A stretch of 40,931 nt of DNA from Mesotaenium endlicherianum (lineage: Eukaryota; Streptophyta; Zygnematophyceae; Zygnematales; Mesotaeniaceae): assembly GCA_009602735.1 (NCBI GenBank), contig WELA01003891.1, positions 1 through 40,931 of the forward strand. Reading direction: 5' to 3'. The notes under the pieces were generated by a model. It was not told the origin of the DNA. It worked only from the letters and a program-made list of their open reading frames with translations, and made no database searches. The translations under genes were made by a program, and so were the position numbers. Shown in pieces: positions 39,258-40,931 of the stretch (position 1 is the first letter of the stretch; each line of letters begins with the position of its first letter).

Positions 39258-40871
39258 ATGAATATTCTCCGCGGGGTGTCTGGTTTGCTGCGGAAAGGGT
39301 TCTCTTTCAGCGATGAAGGGGAAGCAGCGGGTGTTAGCAAGAGTGCCTCGGGTGGTGTGCCTTCCTGGCCAGAAGTACAGTTCAGGTATTCGTGCTGGAA
39401 GTGATGCATGGGATGTGAAAGGGTGGCCGTTACCAGTTGTATGGTACCGTACTGAATACACTTACAGCACACCTGAATCTGCACATGCTACCACAAACAG
39501 CTACTTCAGACATACATGTAACGCTTTTCGTTGGTACCTCTTTGTGTCTGAAAGGAGATTGACAAGAGGTGCAAGGACAGTTCTTGTAATCTCTACACAC
39601 TAACAAGAGGAAGGGTGTTTGCTCCTTGCGATTTGGCTTGCAGCGAGAGTGAGGAGGAGGAGCAGCTTGCTGCGCTATGGGAGAAGTATCGAGCCGCTTT
39701 TGGACAGGTGAGAGAAGCAACAGAACTAGAGGGTCCAACGTATTGCCAGCTGGCGCCTTGTGGGTCAGTTTTTTATTGTCTTGTTCTCGTAGCCAGATCC
39801 GGAATCCACGCAGTCACTGTGTGGCTATAATTTAGTTCACTGTACGACACCTAGTCGTAGACTTCAAGGGGAGGTTACTGGAAATTCACTATAGAAATCG
39901 GCTTGTCCTGCATACTCTACGTCCACCCAGTGTTAGAACCAGAGTGGAGGTTGCTATTGGGGGATTGTGCAGCTTGCATGACACGAAGCACCGGGAGGGG
40001 GATCACAAGAGGGGATGGTGCTGTGAATGAGAGGGAGAGGCAGCTTCGGTTGTGGGAGCTTCAAAGTTGTGCCAGCAAGTGCACTCGCCTGCAGGTGACA
40101 GCTGTATGTCTAAGGCCATGCAGGGATTGTGGATTGTTACAGCTTTCACGAATCAGGCGCCGTAAGGACGTATCTGTGCCATTCTGGTTCAAAACTGCAT
40201 GCCTCCTCCTGCTCTTGCTCCTGCTCCCGATCCTGCTCCTCCTGTGTCTGGCGCTGGTGCTGCGGGTGCTCCCTCGGCTGCTGCAAGCTGCAGTGCAGGT
40301 CCGTGGCAGGCCTGTGAAGGGACATCGTTAGATATACAAAGGGGAAGGGAGGGGGGGAGAGGGAGAAAGGGAGGGGGGGCTGAAGAAGAGGGGGAGGTGG
40401 AGCTGGAGAGGGAGAAGGAGAGGGGAGGAGAGAGAGTTCACGAGAGCCCTGCCGCATGCTCCTCCTGTCCATGGTGATGATGATGGTGATGACGATCTCT
40501 GCTGGGGGGGGGTTTTTGGGGGGATGGTCCTCTCGTCAATGCCTAGGACGCCAAGCATGCGCTCAACACGTTCCTCACCTGCTTCATCCACGCCTTTGAG
40601 GGCTGGAAGCCCGCGGAGAGGGGGCAGAACGCGTGGGGGGGGGCAGGACCGCCGGGCGGGAAGGGGGAGTTGCAAGCTGGGACCTCCACCAGCGGATCCA
40701 GGATTGGAGCCGGGCCACCTGGCGGATCCAGGTGGGCCGGCTCAATAAATCCGCCGGAGGAGCCCTTGCAGGCCCTGGGAGCGGCACTTGTCGGGTGCTC
40801 GGTGGGCCACCCGACGGAGATCATCGCCTGCCTGGTGCAGGAGCTGAAGGCAACCGTCAGAGTCATGCAAG
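39258..40871 (+). CDS. 5' exons of an unrecognised spliced gene (continues past the window)
   Basis: Exons: 39258-39385 (ATG start, MNILRGVSGLLRKGFSF...), 39644-39707 (acidic SESEEEEQ then LAALWEKYRAAFGQ), a third ending at 40094 whose start is uncertain (40032 is the best phase match; RERQLRLWELQSC), and 40547-40871 (DAKHALNTFLTCFIHAFEGW... a Gly/Pro-rich linker ...GHPTEIIACLVQELKATV). Donors are GTATTC, GTGAGA, GTGACA and GTAGGT. Junctions 1-2 and 3-4 are phase-consistent. The helical character and the 'FIHAFEGW...HPTEII' layout remind me weakly of N-termini of large BEACH/WDFY-type proteins; I would not name it. The Gly/Pro-rich part of exon 4 (~40625-40750) could be a retained intron. Confidence 0.5.
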
Positions 40872-40931
40872 GTAGGTCTTCCCTCCTTCTGCTGTGCACC
40901 CCACCCCTTCTCCCCGGCCCCACCCCCCCCC

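Noticed and set aside
1..40931. CRISPR arrays, rRNA or bacterial operons
   Set aside because: No regular repeat-spacer pattern, no rRNA-like sequence, and clear introns show nuclear eukaryotic DNA.

Overview
The window is eukaryotic nuclear DNA. It has a spliced housekeeping gene with 13 recognisable exons and long GC-rich introns, two further spliced genes, intronic microsatellites, and LTR retrotransposons of the Ty3/gypsy chromovirus type. The pyrophosphatase exons look most like those of stramenopile (diatom or brown-alga type) proteins, and introns near 1 kb with GTGAGT/GTGCGT-type donors fit an algal genome. The organism assignment is inference from memory of the families; no search was run.

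Left part (1-17180): a head-to-tail array that shares LTRs, in the order end of an upstream element (1-508), LTR1 (509-1254), internal region A, LTR2 (8610-9329), internal region B, LTR3 (16465-17180). Element A looks complete. It has a PBS resembling initiator-tRNA-Met sites, gag with a CCHC knuckle, a gag/pol overlap with slippery heptamer TTTAAAA and a downstream hairpin, and an intact pol (PR-RT-RNase H-IN-chromodomain). After pol comes a third large ORF ('ORF3', 558 codons) of unrecognised family. Element B has a dead gag and pol (7-bp deletion, two stop codons, one frameshift, one replaced segment) but keeps an open 555-codon ORF3. That ORF3 is strongly diverged from copy A, although gag, pol and 5' LTR are nearly identical. 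ORF3 has no visible signal peptide or membrane segment. In both copies it is preceded by a branch-point-like and AG acceptor-like sequence, and by an internal copy of the polypurine-tract 13-mer. ORF3 is the best candidate here for something undescribed.

Middle (17181-21754): three heat-shock-element-like motifs, then a decayed minus-strand gag-like gene (17494-19467) from a different retroelement, with one intact CCHC knuckle, one knuckle lacking its first Cys, an in-frame TAG and two frame changes. About 2.2 kb follows with no gene I can defend, except a weak minus-strand Cys/His-containing ORF.

Right part (21755-40931): (i) a plus-strand membrane proton-pumping pyrophosphatase gene, 21755-33259, whose exon junctions are all phase-consistent; its GNTTKATT motif marks the K+-independent type. 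One intron is a GC-AG intron. (ii) Convergent to it, a minus-strand glycolipid-transfer-protein (GLTP) family gene assembled from four exons (37489 down to 35010), with 5' and 3' ends unresolved. (iii) Divergent from that, the 5' part of an unrecognised plus-strand spliced gene (39258-40871 and beyond the window).
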